From positions 1 to 59,011 of the forward strand of contig NZ_JAQWOO010000009.1 of the NCBI RefSeq assembly GCF_029245835.1: a stretch of DNA of 59,011 bases. Direction: 5' to 3'. The notes under the pieces were generated by a model. The model had not been told where the DNA came from, searched no databases, and saw only the letters and a list, made by a program, of their open reading frames with translations. The DNA is from Algibacter sp. GTDB lineage: Bacteria; Bacteroidota; Bacteroidia; Flavobacteriales; Flavobacteriaceae. Below, piece after piece: positions 55,259 through 59,011 of this stretch (the first letter of the stretch is position 1; the number at the start of each line of letters is the position of its first letter). The position numbers were made by a program, and so were the translations under genes.

Positions 55259-57802
55259 CTAAGAGATATAATTCCAGATATTTTTATACTTACTAAGTTG
55301 TTTGTAGGTATGTAAAAAGACTTGATTTTCAGAAAGCGCCAATGAAGGGTCTATTTTCAAAATAGATTTGGCATGATGTCTAGCGAGTTGTAAAATATCA
55401 GTGTCTCTAACAATATCAGCAATTTTTAAGTTCAATACGCCACTTTGTTGGGTGCCCATAATATCCCCAGGACCACGTAAAAGCAAATCGACTTCAGCAA
55501 TTTCAAAACCATCATTAGTTCTAACCATAGTTTCTAAACGGGTTTTACTGTTTGCACTTAATTTATGGCTGGTCATTAAAATACAGTAACTCTGTTCTGC
55601 ACCACGTCCAACGCGACCACGTAATTGGTGTAATTGCGATAAGCCAAAGCGTTCTGCGCTTTCAATAATCATTACCGAAGCATTAGGCACATTCACACCA
55701 ACCTCAATAACGGTTGTTGCCACCATAATCTGAGTTTCTCCTTTAATAAAACGTTGCATTTCATAATCTTTATCGGCAGGTTTCATTTTACCGTGAACTA
55801 TCGATGTCTGATACTTTGGCATAGGGAAATCTCTAGAAATACTTTCGTAACCATCCATCAAATCCTTATAATCCATTTTTTCGTTTTCTTGAATTAAAGG
55901 GTAAACAATATAAATTTGACGTCCTTTATCAATTTCATCACGAATAAACCGAAAGACATTCAAACGATTTTTATCATAGCGATGTACCGTTTTTATCGAC
56001 TTTCTCCCTGGTGGTAATTCATCAATAATGGAGATATCTAAATCGCCATAAACAGACATCGCCAATGTTCTTGGAATTGGTGTTGCAGTCATGACTAAAA
56101 CGTGTGGCGGAATAGGAGCTGAAGCCCCACCAACCTCCCCAGAGGGGAGGCTTTTCAAAGTATTCGTAATATAACGCAAAACGTTATCAATGTCTCCAAG
56201 TACTTGTTCGTTAGTAAACCGTATAACTTTAAATCCAATTTCAGTTAAAATTGTAGTGCGTAAATCGTCTGCTTCTTTTTGTTCAATGGTATTGTGATAA
56301 CCGCCATCAACTTCAATAATTAAGTTTTTTTCTAAATTAACAAAGTCGACTATAAACTCGTCGATTATATGTTGTCTTCTAAATTTATATTCAAGATTTT
56401 TATTTCTCAAACATTCCCACAAAATAGATTCAGTATGAGTGCTGTGTTTTTTGTTTTCAGCTTGAAGTTCTTTTAATAATTTGTATGTCGATGGGCGAGC
56501 AGTCATATACTTTTTAAGTATGGCTTTTGCTTCCTCCCCATGGGAGGATTGAGGAGGGCCTTTTTGCCACAATTTTGAACGTTGTTTTACTCCAAAACGG
56601 TGTTGCTCATCTATAATGGCGAGTCCCAAATTCTTAAATTTCACTTTATCTTCAAGTAGGGCATGCGTACCAATTAAGATGTTTAATTCCCCATTTTCTA
56701 AAGCTTCATGAATAATTCGTCTTTCTGAAGTTTTAGTTGAACCCGTTAATATTTTTATATTGATATTCAGTTTATTACACCATTCAAGTAATCCGTTATA
56801 GTGCTGTACTGACAAAATTTCAGTCGGCGCCATTAAACAGGCTTGAAAACCGTTGTCAAGCGCCATGAGTATTGACATGAACGCCACTATGGTCTTGCCC
56901 GAACCCACATCACCTTGTAAAAGTCGATTCATTTGCGCATTACTTCCTAAATCGGCACGAATTTCCTTTAAAACTCGTTTTTGGGCATTGGTTAATTCGA
57001 AGGGTAAGTGGTCTTTAAAAAAGGAATTAAAATGGGTGCCAACTTGATTAAAAGGAAAGCCTTTAATTTTCGATTTATGAATTAAATTTTTGATGATTAA
57101 TTGCAGTTGAATATAAAATAATTCTTCAAATTTTAATCGGAATTGAGCCCTTGAAAGTAGCTCTTGACTCTTCGGAAAATGGACATTGAAAAGGGCAGCA
57201 TCTTTATTGATTAATTTTAATTCGGAACGTAAATTGTCAGATAGTGTTTCCGTAAATTTTCCGTTAGTTTCAATAAACAATTGCTGCATGATTTTACTAA
57301 TCACACGATTGGTAATGCCTTTATTCGATAGTTTTTCAGTAGAAGGATAAACGGGTTGCATGGCAGAACGTAGATTTTTCTCATGTTCCTCTTGCAATTC
57401 TAATTCCGGATGTGCCATATTGAATTTGCCACTAAACCAATTGGTTTTTCCAAAGGCCACATAGGTTTTATTCAACTTTAAATTTTCTCGAATCCATTTT
57501 TGTCCTCGAAACCAAACTAATTCCATGGTGCCGGTGTCGTCTTGAAAGGTCCCAACCAAGCGTTTTCCGCGTTTTTGAGCCACTTCTTTAAAACCTGTTA
57601 TTTTTCCAATAACTTGCACATCAGCATTATTACGCTGTAATTGATTGATTTTGTAATATTGAGTTCTGTCTATATATCTGTTTGGAAATAAGTTGATTAA
57701 ATCTTGATAGGTATGAATACCTAACTCCTTGCGCAACAAATCAGCACGATTAGGGCCAACGCCTTTTAAATAATCTATGGGAGTTTGCAGGTTTACAGAC
57801 AT
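55259..57802 (-). CDS. recG: ATP-dependent DNA helicase RecG with inserted DUF559 nuclease domain
   Basis: The product has 847 residues; RecG is normally about 690-705. The host parts are complete: the N-terminal wedge/OB domain (LKGVGPNRADLLRKELGI, then VQVIGKITGFKE), motif I GDVGSGKT, motif II DEQH (398-401) with RFGVKQRSKLW, motif III TAT (572-574), the second RecA-like domain with IVHGKMKP and ATTVIEVGVNVPNA, motif VI QLRGRVGRG, and the C-terminal TRP region GPGDIMGTQQSG. Residues 415-562 do not belong to RecG. They form a DUF559 domain with Glu458, FRRQH (474-478), Asp486 and EVD (497-499). RecG remodels stalled replication forks and Holliday junctions. Whether it works with the insert is unknown; the frame is open throughout and no splice residues of an intein are present. 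Confidence 0.93.
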   Translation of the reverse strand: MSVNLQTPIDYLKGVGPNRADLLRKELGIHTYQDLINLFPNRYIDRTQYYKINQLQRNNADVQVIGKITGFKEVAQKRGKRLVGTFQDDTGTMELVWFRGQKWIRENLKLNKTYVAFGKTNWFSGKFNMAHPELELQEEHEKNLRSAMQPVYPSTEKLSNKGITNRVISKIMQQLFIETNGKFTETLSDNLRSELKLINKDAALFNVHFPKSQELLSRAQFRLKFEELFYIQLQLIIKNLIHKSKIKGFPFNQVGTHFNSFFKDHLPFELTNAQKRVLKEIRADLGSNAQMNRLLQGDVGSGKTIVAFMSILMALDNGFQACLMAPTEILSVQHYNGLLEWCNKLNINIKILTGSTKTSERRIIHEALENGELNILIGTHALLEDKVKFKNLGLAIIDEQHRFGVKQRSKLWQKGPPQSSHGEEAKAILKKYMTARPSTYKLLKELQAENKKHSTHTESILWECLRNKNLEYKFRRQHIIDEFIVDFVNLEKNLIIEVDGGYHNTIEQKEADDLRTTILTEIGFKVIRFTNEQVLGDIDNVLRYITNTLKSLPSGEVGGASAPIPPHVLVMTATPIPRTLAMSVYGDLDISIIDELPPGRKSIKTVHRYDKNRLNVFRFIRDEIDKGRQIYIVYPLIQENEKMDYKDLMDGYESISRDFPMPKYQTSIVHGKMKPADKDYEMQRFIKGETQIMVATTVIEVGVNVPNASVMIIESAERFGLSQLHQLRGRVGRGAEQSYCILMTSHKLSANSKTRLETMVRTNDGFEIAEVDLLLRGPGDIMGTQQSGVLNLKIADIVRDTDILQLARHHAKSILKIDPSLALSENQVFLHTYKQLSKYKNIWNYIS
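56124..56560 (-). mobile_element. In-frame DUF559 endonuclease cassette bounded by inverted palindromic repeats
   Basis: On the coding strand the cassette opens near 56560 with GGCCCTCCTCAATCC, then the palindrome CCTCCC-ATG-GGGAGG (56533-56547). It closes with CCTCCCC-TCT-GGGGAGG (56134-56150), then TTGGTGGGGC, near 56124. The two ends are inverted versions of one design. Between them about 130 codons (after MTARPSTYKLL) encode a DUF559 domain: HTESILWECLRNKNLEYKFRRQHIIDEF with IVDFV, LIIEVDGGYH and GFKVIRFTNEQVLGDIDNVL. DUF559 is related to Vsr and other PD-(D/E)XK nucleases. The exact boundaries and any target duplication cannot be fixed without an uninterrupted recG from a close relative. 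Confidence 0.82.
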
Positions 57803-57997
57803 AGAAGCGAAATTAATGATTTCAATTAAAAAAATTAACTTATTAAATTCTTAATATCCTGTTGAATTTGAGATATTTTTATCCACAGAACTGTTTTCTT
57901 TTTGAAAATTGTTGAAAAAAATAAATTATGCGTTATATATTATAATTCAATGGTTAAATTTGGGATTCTTAAAAGATAATTAAACGCATATTGATTG

Positions 57998-59011
57998 ATG
58001 AGAAAACTCAACGAATTTATTTGGGAAACACACGGTATTCATGCTGGTACGGAACAGGATCATGTTAAACATGGTATCGATAAATTAGAAGATATTGTTG
58101 ATAAAGCTATTGAGGCTGGTAACCCAAGTATAACGTTTATAATACATTCTCCGCGACTAACAAGTTTTCGGTACACCGCTGAAAGAGATACAAACGTGAA
58201 GTTTATTCGTGGAAACAAATCATATTTAAATTATCCAAAACGTATTGCTGACCTTCGTAAAAAATACGAGGGACAAATCAATATTAAATATGGTGTTGAA
58301 TTGGAATGGATGGGGCCTGAGCTGGGTTTGCAATGGAGTCGATCAAAGATATTTCAAGCTGAAGATGCTGATTATGTAATTGGTTCTGTGCATTTTGCAC
58401 CTGAAGGATTGCCTTATGATGGCTCAAAAGAAGAAGCTCTTGAATTATTGAAGTTGAGAGGGAGTTTAGAAGCGTATTGGGATGGGTATTTTAATGAAAT
58501 GATTCAGATGATTGAATGTTTTGGCGATATGATTCAAATTATTGGACATATCGATTTGCCAAAACTAAATGTTGATATGCCTGAAGCTTTGGTGGATTTT
58601 GAAACGAGTGCGCATCCTTTAGCTAATAAATTTAGGACACTTTTAGAACTTATTGCGGATAGAAACTTATCCTTAGATGTAAATATGGCGGGTAAGTTTA
58701 AGGGCGTAGGCGTATATCCAGTGCAAAGTATTTTACGACGCGCAAATGCACTTCAAATACCAGTTTGTGTTGGTACAGATACGCATCATGTGCGCTACTA
58801 TGGCTTGAATTATAAAGAAAGTTTAGAGTATATTCAAGAAGCAGGTTACGAGAGTTATGTAAGTTACTCAAAGTTAATTCCAGAGAATCGTACTATTTAT
58901 GATGACCACGATTTAAAAGTAAAATACACGGTTTTAAATAAAGGAATCGAGTTATTAAATCAACGATTAGATGCAAATCAAAGACGTATAATTCCAGATT
59001 TTTCTTTTGGA
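57998..59011 (+). CDS. PHP-domain phosphoesterase-like protein, partial (runs off the window)
   Basis: The frame is open from ATG 57998 to the last base (338 codons), with no stop, so the C-terminus is missing. The start MRKLNEFIWETHGIHAGTEQDHVKHG carries an unusual, His-rich first PHP motif. IIHSPRLTSFRYTAERD, IKYGVELEWMGPELG, VIGSVHFAPEGLPYDG, IIGHIDLPK and VCVGTDTHH supply the other metal-binding residues of PHP enzymes. The nearest familiar relatives are histidinol-phosphatase-type PHP proteins, with similar GSVH, GHID and GTDxH blocks. The actual substrate is unknown and no his genes are nearby. It is divergent from recG, with 195 AT-rich bases between. Confidence 0.82.
   Translation, partial: MRKLNEFIWETHGIHAGTEQDHVKHGIDKLEDIVDKAIEAGNPSITFIIHSPRLTSFRYTAERDTNVKFIRGNKSYLNYPKRIADLRKKYEGQINIKYGVELEWMGPELGLQWSRSKIFQAEDADYVIGSVHFAPEGLPYDGSKEEALELLKLRGSLEAYWDGYFNEMIQMIECFGDMIQIIGHIDLPKLNVDMPEALVDFETSAHPLANKFRTLLELIADRNLSLDVNMAGKFKGVGVYPVQSILRRANALQIPVCVGTDTHHVRYYGLNYKESLEYIQEAGYESYVSYSKLIPENRTIYDDHDLKVKYTVLNKGIELLNQRLDANQRRIIPDFSFG

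Noticed and set aside
55259-57802. recG insert as an intein
   Set aside because: There is no nucleophile at the first position, no terminal His-Asn and no intein blocks; the nuclease is DUF559, not LAGLIDADG or HNH.

Overview
This AT-rich window comes from a chromosome of the Bacteroidetes, almost certainly family Flavobacteriaceae. Four things point there: type IX secretion system (T9SS) proteins with gliding-motility-type C-terminal domains and PorP/SprF partners; promoters of the TTG-N19/20-TAnnTTTG type found only in this phylum; a short SRP RNA gene; and flavobacterial-type housekeeping genes (fused alpha/beta ketoacid dehydrogenase E1, MutS2 without a Smr domain, DUF2007 proteins). No rRNA, tRNA, CRISPR or phage region was seen.

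Layout. 1-1.6 kb: the tail of an IS4-like transposase runs in from the left edge and overlaps the 3' end of a secreted SASA-type esterase gene. 1.6-4.4 kb: gene-free DNA and two secreted proteins of unknown or weakly known role. 4.5-18.4 kb: two neighbouring T9SS modules, each a secreted protein with a type B C-terminal domain followed directly by a PorP/SprF protein. The first PorP is fused to seven 32-residue coiled-coil repeats and a SPOR-like tail. The second module carries a 2779-residue SprB-like adhesin. 18.6-28.5 kb: DsbD, a PLP enzyme, glutaminyl cyclotransferase, SRP RNA, an SDR oxidoreductase, a thioredoxin-fold lipoprotein without its CxxC, an ABC-F ATPase and two DUF2007 proteins. 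28.5-47.2 kb: pheT, the E1 fusion, an M1-peptidase-like protein with no HExxH, a LOG protein, uvrA, gamma-glutamyltransferase, ACP phosphodiesterase, an acyltransferase with a TTG start and glmM. 47.6-59 kb: a dicarboxylate/amino-acid symporter, a rhodanese, a DCC protein, mutS2, miaE, recG and a PHP-domain protein cut by the right edge.

Most unusual item: recG (55259-57802) is about 147 residues longer than usual. The excess is one in-frame cassette between helicase motifs II and III. It encodes an apparently intact DUF559 (PD-(D/E)XK-type) endonuclease domain and is bounded by inverted copies of a GC-rich palindromic repeat. Relatives of the same repeat occur as a non-coding inverted pair at 31875-32022 and alone in the leader of the symporter at 47615-47642. 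I infer a mobile element family: a nuclease-carrying form that inserts in frame in an essential-type gene without splicing, and nuclease-less derivatives. Other small palindromic repeat families sit in the intergenic DNA near 23.4, 41.5, 47.3 and 55.1 kb.
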